The position numbers and the translations under genes are program-made. Below, piece after piece: positions 1 to 6,693 of a DNA stretch of 9,841 nucleotides (within the stretch, counting starts at the first letter, position 1; each line of letters starts with the position of its first letter). The notes beneath the pieces are model-generated. The model was given only the letters and a program-made list of their open reading frames with translations, was not told the DNA's origin and ran no database searches. The stretch is from contig JALZWI010000113.1 of NCBI GenBank assembly GCA_023299895.1, forward strand, positions 1 through 9,841. Reading direction: 5' to 3'. This DNA comes from Arenicella sp. Its GTDB lineage: Bacteria; Pseudomonadota; Gammaproteobacteria; Arenicellales; Arenicellaceae.

Positions 1-935
1 CGCTTGGTATCTTGGGTATCAACTTAGTGCATGGCGCTTATTATTGTGACAACGATCCACAGAAAATTATTGATAGCTTGCAGGATGGAATGGGCTCAGA
101 TAGGCGTATTGAAATTGATTTAATTCATTTCTCTGGCCCTGATTTTGACGACGTTGAAAATCGCTTAATGAACCTTTATTTGATTCGCAGTTGGGCATGT
201 CGTGCAGTGATGTTTGACTCTAATGGTGATTCAATCGTGCCGGCTTCGGCTTTGCGTAAAAAAGATACGCTGGTACTTCGAGGATCGTTCAAGCCGCCAA
301 CCAAAGTGCATATGGATATGCAAGAGACAGCGGTTAAACGTTTTTTGCAAGAAGAGGGGGTTGAACCAGACAAGGTATTAGTGGTGGCGGAAATCACTAT
401 GAATGAATTAGTAGGCGAAGACCCGCAATCAAATCAAGACTTCTTAGCACGGGTTGACTTGCTAAATGAATTAGGCTTTTCAGTACTAATTTCCGACTAC
501 TTACGGTTCTTCCGCTTACGTTCATGGATGCGCCGCTACACTAAAAATCGTATTGGTATTGTGCTCAGCGTACGTGACTTTAACTACTTGTTCGATAGTG
601 AGTATTACGACGGACTTGAGGGTGGAATTTTAGAAGCGATGGGCAAGTTGTTTTCTGATCAAACTTATGTGTATGTCTATCCAAGCATTATCGATGGCAA
701 GTTAACTTCTTTAGATAATGTAGATGTCGATGAAGATCAGCGCTATCTGTTAAAGCATTTGGTACACAATAAAGCAATGGTTTCTACTGAAATTCACGAC
801 GTGAAAAATCTTGATATTTCACCTATACAGGTACTCAAAAAAATCTCTGAGGGCGATGATTCATGGCGAGATTTAGTGCCTGAGAAAACCGCCAAAAGCA
901 TTATTGAGCATAAACTCTTTGGTTACTCTGACTAA
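1..935 (+). CDS. Conserved protein of unknown function, 3' part (5' end outside window)
   Basis: The reading frame is open to the left edge (in-frame codons from position 3 read L-G-I before the TTG at 12), so this is the C-terminal part, about 310 residues, of a longer protein; the TTG at 12 is probably not the true start. The sequence is soluble in character, with no signal peptide or membrane segment visible. The stretch encoded at about 276-320 reads LRGSFKPPTKVHMDM, which loosely recalls the GxFxPxH motif of nucleotidylyltransferases but lacks the HxGH histidine pair. The middle alternates beta-like hydrophobic runs (VLVVAEITM, FSVLISDYLRFF, NRIGIVLSV). I recall relatives labelled nicotinate-nucleotide adenylyltransferase or TonB-dependent receptor in databases; neither label is supported by motifs here. 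It overlaps the GST-like gene downstream, so the two are probably cotranscribed. Coding status is secure, function unknown. Confidence 0.85.
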   Translation, partial: LGILGINLVHGAYYCDNDPQKIIDSLQDGMGSDRRIEIDLIHFSGPDFDDVENRLMNLYLIRSWACRAVMFDSNGDSIVPASALRKKDTLVLRGSFKPPTKVHMDMQETAVKRFLQEEGVEPDKVLVVAEITMNELVGEDPQSNQDFLARVDLLNELGFSVLISDYLRFFRLRSWMRRYTKNRIGIVLSVRDFNYLFDSEYYDGLEGGILEAMGKLFSDQTYVYVYPSIIDGKLTSLDNVDVDEDQRYLLKHLVHNKAMVSTEIHDVKNLDISPIQVLKKISEGDDSWRDLVPEKTAKSIIEHKLFGYSD

Positions 936-1566
936 CACGGCAGTTCTGTATACATTTCGCCGCTGCCCTTATGCTATTCGTGCACGCTTGGCCTTGTGGT
1001 ATGCGGACATTAACTTTGAATTACGCGAAGTCGTCTTAAAGAACAAACCGCAGTCACTTCTTGAAATATCTGCAAAAGGCACTGTTCCAGTGTTAATCTT
1101 AGCTGACGGTACTGTGTTAGAAGAAAGTATCGATATTATGCTCTGGGCACTAGATCAACCTGACCGTGATGATTGGTCAAAACAATCGTTGAACAATTTA
1201 TTAGTTGAGCTAAATGACGGTAACTTTAAATACTTTTTAGATCGATATAAATACTTTGATCGTCACCCAGAAAAGCCTCAGCAATATTACCAAGAACAAG
1301 CTTGCTGTTTCATTGCTGAACTGGAATCCAAATTGTCACATGGTTCTGACTGGTTAAATGGTGACTCTCAAAGCGCGCTTGATATGGCGATATTTCCATT
1401 TGTAAGACAGTTTGCTTTTGTTGATAAAACGAAATTTGACACATTGCCATACCCTAATGTCCAAAGATGGCTAGATAATTTATTAGGCAGCGAATTGTTT
1501 CAGTCAGTTATGATTAAATATTCAGCATGGCAGGATGGTCAAGAACCTGTTTTTATCAATAATTAA
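904..1566 (+). CDS. Glutathione S-transferase family protein (cysteine type)
   Basis: A 220-residue protein with the GST two-domain layout. The N-terminal thioredoxin fold (residues about 13-86) has a CPYAIR motif at residues 21-26, a TVPV cis-proline segment at 60-63 and the EES motif at 73-75 that binds the gamma-glutamyl part of glutathione. An all-helical C-terminal domain follows and contains SALDMAIFPFVRQF, the usual N-capping/aspartate region of helix 6. A cysteine in place of the catalytic Tyr or Ser points to beta/omega-like or Grx2-like thiol chemistry (family knowledge); the CPYA site has only one cysteine. The substrate is unknown. No ATG lies near the 5' end: candidate starts are TTG 904 and TTG 919, and both overlap the upstream gene, which ends at 935. 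The fold itself begins near residue 13, so 919 is a real alternative. A 19-base gap to the next gene suggests one transcript. Confidence 0.88.
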   Translation: MSINSLVTLTNTAVLYTFRRCPYAIRARLALWYADINFELREVVLKNKPQSLLEISAKGTVPVLILADGTVLEESIDIMLWALDQPDRDDWSKQSLNNLLVELNDGNFKYFLDRYKYFDRHPEKPQQYYQEQACCFIAELESKLSHGSDWLNGDSQSALDMAIFPFVRQFAFVDKTKFDTLPYPNVQRWLDNLLGSELFQSVMIKYSAWQDGQEPVFINN

Positions 1567-1585
1567 ACCGTCAGAGAGACACTCT

Positions 1586-1858
1586 ATGAACGATTATCCT
1601 ATTCTGCATGAAAGCGAACAACAACTCTTCTATATGGAATTAGAGGATGATCAAAAAGCCTATATAAAATATCGAATGCTCGGCAATCTGCAAGTGGATT
1701 TTTACAGTACTTTAGTTCCGACAACGCATCGCGGTAAAGGTTTAGCTGCACAGTTGGTTGAAAAAGCTTTTGCTTGGGCAAACGCTGAGGGCTTGGGAAT
1801 TCAAGCTTCTTGCTGGTATGCGGCTAAAAAACTTGCTGAGCAAGAAACTAGTCAATAG
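1586..1858 (+). CDS. Small GNAT-fold N-acetyltransferase-like protein (YjdJ/NATD1 type)
   Basis: A 90-residue protein. The frame is open further left, but the ATG at 1586 follows an AGAGA purine stretch at 1574-1578 and gives the standard family length, so the upstream ATG at 1535, which lies inside the previous gene, is rejected. The sequence shows the reduced GNAT core of the small YjdJ/NATD1 group: a beta-strand pair (KAYIKYRMLGNLQVDFYSTLVP), the acetyl-CoA pyrophosphate loop HRGKGLA at residues 48-54, a helix (AAQLVEKAFAWANAEGLG) and then a short strand with a cysteine (QASCWYA), where the group usually has a Cys-Pro-Tyr/Phe-like segment. The physiological substrate of the group is not established. 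It sits 19 bases after the GST-like gene and ends 29 bases before a convergent gene. Family assignment is firm; activity is inferred. Confidence 0.85.
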   Translation: MNDYPILHESEQQLFYMELEDDQKAYIKYRMLGNLQVDFYSTLVPTTHRGKGLAAQLVEKAFAWANAEGLGIQASCWYAAKKLAEQETSQ

Positions 1859-1887
1859 TGCTCGACTGTTCCCTAATCTCTTATGTA

Positions 1888-2532
1888 TCAACCTCCCCTA
1901 CTAGCTTTGCTTGGCGATAACGAGCTCTGACCTCGTTCAGGATTAGGTGTGACGGCAGTATTTAGTTTGTCGCTTAACTCGGAGGCACCACCAATATACT
2001 TGCCGTTTAACCAAATTTGTGGAACTGTAATTGGTGTTTTCGGACCAACAATTGGTTTGACTCTGGCTAGCATTTCGTACAAAGCTTTGGGTTGTTTGAC
2101 TACATCAAAATACTCGTAGTCAATGCCGCCTTGGTCTAAATACTTCTTTGCATTTACGCAATGAGGGCAAGTTGCTTTACCAAACACAATATTTTTATCT
2201 GTCGCTACAGGAGATTTAGCGGCATGAGCTTCGATCACTGCCTCTGTTAGTAAACCACGGTTGAGTGCTCGACCCTGGCTAATGATTTTGCCATCGACCA
2301 CCACAATCGGTGCATGCCAGCCACCTTTAAAAAGAGGTTTCCACCACTGGCTTAACCAATCTTGGATATCTAGCTTGACCTCGACACCCTCAAGTTCATT
2401 ATCAATCGTATCTTGAATAATATCTTTTGTAAGAGAGCACTCGCCACAAGGAATATTAACTTTGAATGGTCCCCATGATCCGGCCCATCGGTAAACCAGT
2501 AAATTAATAGTTTTTGTTGTTTGATTATTCAT
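1888..2532 (-). CDS. Tandem thioredoxin-fold protein with C-terminal glutaredoxin domain
   Basis: A 214-residue cytosolic protein without a signal peptide. Residues about 9-100 form a first thioredoxin-like domain with a CGEC site (29-32) and a cis-Pro segment HAPIVVVDG (73-81). Residues about 113-190 form a canonical glutaredoxin: CPHC (122-125), TVPQ (169-172) and the GG turn (181-182) before the last helix. The C-terminal domain should reduce disulfides or glutathione mixed disulfides (family knowledge); whether the first domain is an electron partner or a substrate-specific module is open. The last 20 or so residues (from about Pro196, rich in Ser, Pro and Gly) extend beyond the glutaredoxin fold and are encoded by DNA with a hairpin. 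The ATG at 2532 has no evident Shine-Dalgarno sequence; a palindrome occupies that position. It is convergent with the GNAT gene and divergent from the acyl-CoA operon. Confidence 0.87.
   Translation of the reverse strand: MNNQTTKTINLLVYRWAGSWGPFKVNIPCGECSLTKDIIQDTIDNELEGVEVKLDIQDWLSQWWKPLFKGGWHAPIVVVDGKIISQGRALNRGLLTEAVIEAHAAKSPVATDKNIVFGKATCPHCVNAKKYLDQGGIDYEYFDVVKQPKALYEMLARVKPIVGPKTPITVPQIWLNGKYIGGASELSDKLNTAVTPNPERGQSSLSPSKASRGG
1919..1937. repeat. Hairpin inside the 3' end of the glutaredoxin gene
   Basis: AACGAG and CTCGTT form perfect 6-bp arms around a 7-base loop. The hairpin lies in the segment encoding the atypical C-terminal tail (RGQSSLSP). There is no T-run on either side, so it is not a standard terminator for either convergent gene. 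It may be part of a small dispersed repeat that entered the end of the gene. Confidence 0.45.
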
Positions 2533-2537
2533 TTTGA

Positions 2538-2551
2538 ATTCAATATTGAAT
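2538..2551. promoter_or_regulatory. Perfect 14-bp palindrome at the glutaredoxin gene start
   Basis: ATTCAATATTGAAT is perfectly self-complementary and overlaps a second palindrome, TTGAATTCAA (2534-2543). It lies 5 to 19 bases upstream of the minus-strand ATG at 2532, exactly where a ribosome binding site would be. It could be an operator or a translational occlusion element. AT-rich palindromes occur by chance in such DNA, so confidence is moderate to low. Confidence 0.4.
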
Positions 2552-2643
2552 GTTAGGCGCTATTATTTTAGGCAGCTCGAGCTTATGATTTGTTACTTTA
2601 TCTCGTAATTCTAGGTCATTTAAAAGCGTTTGAGGAAAAATGT

Positions 2644-2664
2644 ATGTTTCTATGTTAGAAACAT
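2644..2664. promoter_or_regulatory. Candidate operator: 9-3-9 perfect inverted repeat
   Basis: ATGTTTCTA, a TGT spacer and TAGAAACAT form two perfect 9-bp arms around a 3-base centre. This is the size and symmetry of operators bound by TetR-family dimers, a family that often controls acyl-CoA degradation genes. The site lies about 110 bases from each divergent start codon, so it could control either gene or both. No regulator gene is present in the window, so the cognate protein is unknown. Confidence 0.55.
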
Positions 2665-2774
2665 TTTATCATTGCAGAGATATAAGCGCTCTGATGTTTG
2701 AATAATATTTCACCATTTGAAACAAAATTTAGTTTATATTGAACAGTCAAAATTAATAAACATTATGTCCATTT

Positions 2775-4001
2775 ATGAACTTTGCTTACAATCAAAAAAC
2801 ACAGGATTACCTAGCTCAGATAAAGGCATTTATTAGTGAGCATATCGAACCAGTCGAGCAGAAAATTTATAATGAGACGCACGAGTTAAACCTCACAGGC
2901 GATTGGACTCAGTGGCAAGCCCACCCATTAATTGAAAAATTTAAAGATCTCGCTAGAGACCAGGGCCTATGGAATTTATTTCTACCTGATGAAAAATTAG
3001 GTCATGGCTTAACCTGCTTGGAATACGCGCCTCTCGCTGAACAAATGGGACGAATACTATATGCTCCGGAAATATTTAACTGTAATGCACCTGATACTGG
3101 CAATATGGAAGTGCTTTATCATTTTGGTTCTGAGCAACAAAAAGATCAATGGTTAAGGCCGTTGCTGGCTGGTGAAATTCGTTCCGTATTTGGTATGACC
3201 GAGCCCGATGTTGCATCATCTGATGCCACTAATATGCAATCAACGATTGAACTTGATGGTGATGAGTTAGTATTGAATGGCAAAAAATGGTGGAGCACAG
3301 GCCTAGGGCATCCGAATGCTAAGTTCACGATTTTTATGGGCTTATCTAACCCAGAAAACGATCGACATTCTCGGCACAGCATGGTGATCGTACCATTACA
3401 TTCACCAGGTCTTGAAATCAAACGTATGCTGACCGCTTATGGCGATTATGATGCGCCGTTTGGACATGGTGAGATGCACTTAAGCAATGTGCGAGTACCC
3501 AAAGAAAATTTAATTATGGGTATGGGCAAGGGTTTCACCATTGCGCAAGGTCGTCTTGGACCTGGTCGTATTCATCATTGTATGCGCACCATCGGTTTGG
3601 CTGAAAAAGCTTTAGAGTTAGCAATCAAACGCAGTCAAGGTAGGGTGGCTTTTGGCCGACCTTTAATAAAACTCGGTGGCAATGGTGAACGCATCGCCAA
3701 AGCACGTATATCGATCGATCAAGCAAGGTTAATTACGTTGCACGCCGCCTGGAAGATTGATGTTGTTGGCGTGAAAAATGCCATGACCGAAATATCTGCG
3801 ATCAAGGTAGTGGTGCCTAATATGGCAGAAGAAGTCGTTGATATGGCGGTGCAATTACACGGTGGTGCAGGAATGTCAGGTGATTTTCCGCTCGCGCGAT
3901 TTGCTGCTGCAGTCCGTGCTTTGCGTTTAGCAGACGGCCCAGACGAAGTGCACATGGGTATGGTGACTCGACTCGAACTAAAAAAATATCAAAATGCATA
4001 A
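2775..4001 (+). CDS. Acyl-CoA dehydrogenase, ACAD10/11 (LvaC-like) type
   Basis: A 408-residue FAD-dependent acyl-CoA dehydrogenase of full length. The N-terminal helical domain is followed by the flavin/substrate segment FGMTEPDVASSDA (139-151), a beta-domain with KWWSTG, and the C-terminal helical domain with QLHGGAG (360-366). Where classical family members have the catalytic Glu in YEGT, this protein has ADGPDEVH, placing Asp387 at that position; this is the signature of the ACAD10/ACAD11 branch. In that branch and in bacterial LvaC the enzyme works on 4-phosphoryloxyacyl-CoA made by an APH-fold kinase, removing phosphate on the way to a 3-hydroxyacyl-CoA (established for ACAD11 and the lva pathway; inferred here). 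The matching kinase is two genes downstream. First gene of the operon; its stop overlaps the next start by 8 bases. ATG 2775 has no clear Shine-Dalgarno sequence. Confidence 0.93.
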   Translation: MNFAYNQKTQDYLAQIKAFISEHIEPVEQKIYNETHELNLTGDWTQWQAHPLIEKFKDLARDQGLWNLFLPDEKLGHGLTCLEYAPLAEQMGRILYAPEIFNCNAPDTGNMEVLYHFGSEQQKDQWLRPLLAGEIRSVFGMTEPDVASSDATNMQSTIELDGDELVLNGKKWWSTGLGHPNAKFTIFMGLSNPENDRHSRHSMVIVPLHSPGLEIKRMLTAYGDYDAPFGHGEMHLSNVRVPKENLIMGMGKGFTIAQGRLGPGRIHHCMRTIGLAEKALELAIKRSQGRVAFGRPLIKLGGNGERIAKARISIDQARLITLHAAWKIDVVGVKNAMTEISAIKVVVPNMAEEVVDMAVQLHGGAGMSGDFPLARFAAAVRALRLADGPDEVHMGMVTRLELKKYQNA

Positions 4002-4833
4002 AGTTTTAATTACAGGGGCAGCTTCTGGGCTGGGCAAGGCATTGGCACTTCGATACGCCAAGGCCGATGCAGAAGTGTGTATTGTTGATCTGAATGTTGC
4101 TGAGGGCGAAGCCGTCGCAAGTCAGATTCAGAGCACTGGCAGCTCGGCGTTTTTTCAACGTTGTGATATTACTCAACAATATGATGTTGACCAGCTTGCA
4201 GCTACTATAAAAGAACGCTGGGGCAGTCTAGATATTTTAATTAACAATGCTGGTGTGGCGACTGCAGGGTTGGTGCCATTTGAAAGTCTCGATGATTGGG
4301 CGTGGGTGATGAATATCAACGTGTTCGGCCATGTGCGAATGACCAAAGCGTTATTGCCCATGATTGGCAAAAGTAATGCAGAGTTTCGTGCCATCATTAA
4401 TACTGCATCGCAGGCGGGCATAACTGCTGGGCCTGGTATGGGTAGTTACAGTGCGAGTAAAGCCGCGATGGTTAGTTTTTCTGAGACATTGTTTTTAGAG
4501 CAAGCTCATAATGGTGTGCATGTCAGTGTGGTTTGCCCTGCATTTTTTGACACTAACTTAAACACGTCCTTACGTACCAACCAACCTGGTATGGAAAACG
4601 CAGTAAATAAACTAATTAAGAACTCAGGTATCAGTGCCGATGATATTGCTGACCAAGTATTTACCAAGGCTGCCGTTAAAGAGTTTATGATTATTACTCA
4701 TGCTGAAGGCCGTAAAGTACATCGGATTAAACGCTTTTTGCCGATGAAGTGGTATTTGAATATGGTTAAAAAGCAAACGGCTAAATTTACCAAAACACGC
4801 AGTGAGCCCAGGACTAACAAGCTTAATGACTGA
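3994..4833 (+). CDS. Short-chain dehydrogenase/reductase, NAD-preferring type
   Basis: A 279-residue classical SDR. It shows the Rossmann glycine motif TGAASGLG (7-14), Asp32 at the end of the second strand (predicts NAD over NADP), NNAG (84-87), Asn109 in the MNINVFG segment, and the catalytic Ser139, Tyr152 and Lys156 (YSASK). After the core, the C-terminus is a basic tail (KVHRIKRFLPMKWYLNMVKKQTAKF) typical of SDRs acting on lipid substrates and possibly membrane-associated. It overlaps the acyl-CoA dehydrogenase end (ATG 3994 inside it) and the kinase start (8 bases each), which implies translational coupling. By analogy with LvaD it may oxidise the 3-hydroxyacyl-CoA product or another hydroxylated intermediate; the substrate cannot be read from sequence. 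Confidence 0.93.
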   Translation: MHKVLITGAASGLGKALALRYAKADAEVCIVDLNVAEGEAVASQIQSTGSSAFFQRCDITQQYDVDQLAATIKERWGSLDILINNAGVATAGLVPFESLDDWAWVMNINVFGHVRMTKALLPMIGKSNAEFRAIINTASQAGITAGPGMGSYSASKAAMVSFSETLFLEQAHNGVHVSVVCPAFFDTNLNTSLRTNQPGMENAVNKLIKNSGISADDIADQVFTKAAVKEFMIITHAEGRKVHRIKRFLPMKWYLNMVKKQTAKFTKTRSEPRTNKLND

Positions 4834-5887
4834 TACAAGCATAATGAAAAATCAAAGTGGTGTTCGCGCTGGCGAAGAGCTTGATCTCGACAAGCTGACC
4901 CCTTGGTTATTATCAAAACTTCCTGAGTTAAGTGGCGAACCAAGCATAATGCAATACACAGGTGGTCGCTCGAATTGGACCTACTGTTTAAGTTACCCAG
5001 AGCGTGATGTTGTGTTGCGCCGTGCGCCTGCTGGCACCAAAGCCAAAGGCGCTCATGATATGGGTCGTGAATTTCGGCTGCAATCTGCGTTAAAACCAGT
5101 CTACTCATACGTACCTGAGATGTTGGCATACTGCGAGAGCGAGAACATCATAGGCTCAGAGTTTTATGTAATGGAAAAGATAGTTGGTTTAATTCCACGT
5201 AAAGAAATGCCATCGAGCATGAATATCTCGCAAAGCGAGACACGACAACTTTGTACCAACTTAATCGATAGTTTGATCAGCCTGCATCAGGTTGATTACC
5301 AAGCCAGTGGTCTGGATCACCTAGCCAAGGGTAGTGGTTATACAGAACGACAAATCACGGGCTGGAGCAAACGTTACACAAATGCTAAAACGTGGAACGT
5401 GCCAACGGGTAAATCGGTAATGACTTGGTTAATCGATAACTTGCCTAAACAAGAAAGTATTTGCCTAACCCATAATGATTTTCGGCTAGATAATATTGTG
5501 CTTGACCCGAACCAACCCACCAGCATTATTGGTGTGCTGGATTGGGAGTTAGCGACATTGGGAGACCCGTTAATGGACTTGGGTAATAGTCTAGCGTATT
5601 GGGTTCAGGCTGACGATGATTGGGTTGGAAAATCAATGCGGCTGCAACCAACACACTTAACTGGCATGTTAACTCGACAAGAAGTGATTGAATATTACCT
5701 CAATAAAACGAATACTGATGTGGAAAATTTCAGGTTTTATGAAGTCTATGGCTTGTTTCGTTTAGCTGGCATTGTGCAACAAATCTATTATCGTTATCAC
5801 CACAAACAGACCAGTAACCCCGCGTTCAAAAAAATGTGGTTGTTTGTGCATTACTTAATGCATCGCTGCCGCAAAGCGATGAAATAA
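4826..5887 (+). CDS. APH-fold phosphotransferase, predicted 4-hydroxyacyl-CoA kinase (LvaA/ACAD11 kinase-domain like)
   Basis: A 353-residue kinase of the aminoglycoside phosphotransferase fold. It has the glycine-containing nucleotide loop GGRSNWTY, the strand VVLRRAP followed by KGAHDMGREFR, the hinge FYVMEKIVG, the catalytic loop HNDFRLDN (216-223, catalytic Asp218, metal-binding Asn223) and the metal-binding DWE (239-241). The AHDMGREFR and LRRAP segments are characteristic of the ACAD10/11 kinase domain and LvaA rather than of antibiotic-resistance enzymes. The role inferred is ATP-dependent phosphorylation of the 4-hydroxyl of 4-hydroxyacyl-CoA. ATG 4826 lies within the ATGACTGA overlap with the upstream stop; GTG 4802 is also in frame but lies deeper in the previous gene, and ATG 4844 is a shorter option. 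The P. putida LvaA needs a small partner, LvaB; none is encoded here. Confidence 0.92.
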   Translation: MTDTSIMKNQSGVRAGEELDLDKLTPWLLSKLPELSGEPSIMQYTGGRSNWTYCLSYPERDVVLRRAPAGTKAKGAHDMGREFRLQSALKPVYSYVPEMLAYCESENIIGSEFYVMEKIVGLIPRKEMPSSMNISQSETRQLCTNLIDSLISLHQVDYQASGLDHLAKGSGYTERQITGWSKRYTNAKTWNVPTGKSVMTWLIDNLPKQESICLTHNDFRLDNIVLDPNQPTSIIGVLDWELATLGDPLMDLGNSLAYWVQADDDWVGKSMRLQPTHLTGMLTRQEVIEYYLNKTNTDVENFRFYEVYGLFRLAGIVQQIYYRYHHKQTSNPAFKKMWLFVHYLMHRCRKAMK

Positions 5888-5909
5888 CCAAACCCTGATT
5901 GACCTAAAT

Positions 5910-6659
5910 ATGAACCGACAAAATATATTAATTACCGGCGCTAGCTCAGGCCTAGGCGCAATGATGGCAAAAATGTACGCCGCGCAAGGCAAAAATCTAG
6001 CGCTCTGTGCGCGCCGTATCGAGCGGCTCGAAGAACTAAAAAAAGAAATTTTAGATGCTAATCCAGATGCACAAGTCTTTATTAGATCATTAGATGTCAA
6101 TGACCATGATCAAGTCTTTGCGGTTTTTAAAGACTTCATTTCTGATCTGGCTCACATAGACCGAATTATTGTTAATGCTGGCATGGGCAAGGGCGCCTCA
6201 CTAGGCACGGGTTATTTTCATGCCAACAAGCAAACAGCCATCACCAATTTTGTGTCGGCTATCGCGCAATGCGAAGCGGCGCTGGAACATTTTAGAGAAC
6301 GCAACATCGGTCACTTAGTCACGGTTTCATCAATCAGCGCTACTAGCGGCTATCGTCGTGCTATGACAGTGTATGCAGCGACCAAAGCGGGTTTAAGTTC
6401 CTTAAGTGAAGGTATGCGTATTGATCTACTCGATACGCCAATCAAGGTAACTACCATTCACCCTGGCTTTATTCGCAGTGAGCTCAACGAAAAGGTTAAA
6501 AAAGTCCCCTTTATTGTTGATACCGATGTCGGTTGTCGCGCAATCTTAAACGCAATCGAAAAAGAAGGTGCCAACTATTATGTGCCATCCTGGCCGTGGG
6601 CAATCTTAGGTCGATTACTACGCTATGCACCATTACGAATGCTTGCCAAATTAAGTTAG
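5910..6659 (+). CDS. Short-chain dehydrogenase/reductase, NADP-preferring type
   Basis: A 249-residue classical SDR, distinct from the other one in the operon. It shows TGASSGLG (9-16), the basic pair Arg35-Arg36 after strand two (predicts NADPH), VNAG (88-91), and the active-site residues Ser141, Tyr155 and Lys159 (YAATK). The C-terminus (VPSWPWAILGRLLRYAPLRMLAKL) is amphipathic and hydrophobic, as in SDRs working on lipid or acyl substrates at the membrane surface. The gene starts 22 bases after the kinase stop, with no strong Shine-Dalgarno sequence, and closes the lipid operon. It may carry out a second redox step, for example keto/hydroxyl interconversion on the same acyl chain; the substrate is unknown. 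Confidence 0.92.
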   Translation: MNRQNILITGASSGLGAMMAKMYAAQGKNLALCARRIERLEELKKEILDANPDAQVFIRSLDVNDHDQVFAVFKDFISDLAHIDRIIVNAGMGKGASLGTGYFHANKQTAITNFVSAIAQCEAALEHFRERNIGHLVTVSSISATSGYRRAMTVYAATKAGLSSLSEGMRIDLLDTPIKVTTIHPGFIRSELNEKVKKVPFIVDTDVGCRAILNAIEKEGANYYVPSWPWAILGRLLRYAPLRMLAKLS

Positions 6660-6693
6660 GCGACGTAGGCTATATAAGTTCGATTTTTAAATT

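Larger units (their letters stand above)
2533..2774. promoter_or_regulatory. Divergent control region between redox gene and acyl-CoA operon
   Basis: This 242-base AT-rich region must hold the promoters for both divergent genes. It contains no credible ORF. Promoter-like hexamers are present but poorly spaced. For the rightward operon, TTGAAA (2717-2722) and TATATT (2735-2740) are only 12 bases apart. For the leftward gene, a good -10 (TAGAAT on the minus strand, 2608-2613) lacks a convincing -35. No Shine-Dalgarno sequence precedes either start codon. Two strong palindromes, listed separately, suggest that specific regulators act here. Confidence 0.6.

Noticed and set aside
1535..1585. Longer N-terminus for the GNAT protein from ATG 1535
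   Set aside because: It lies inside the preceding gene, adds 17 residues with no family support, and ATG 1586 has a better purine-rich leader and the usual family length.
2717..2740. TTGAAA and TATATT as the promoter of the acyl-CoA operon
   Set aside because: The 12-base spacer is far too short for a sigma-70 promoter.
4698..5129. 143-codon minus-strand open frame across the SDR/kinase junction
   Set aside because: It is fully antisense to two genes with intact catalytic motifs and its translation shows no recognisable domain.
4826..5887. Aminoglycoside resistance kinase
   Set aside because: The APH fold is shared, but the LRRAP/AHDMGREFR segments and the acyl-CoA dehydrogenase neighbour point to the acyl-CoA kinase branch.
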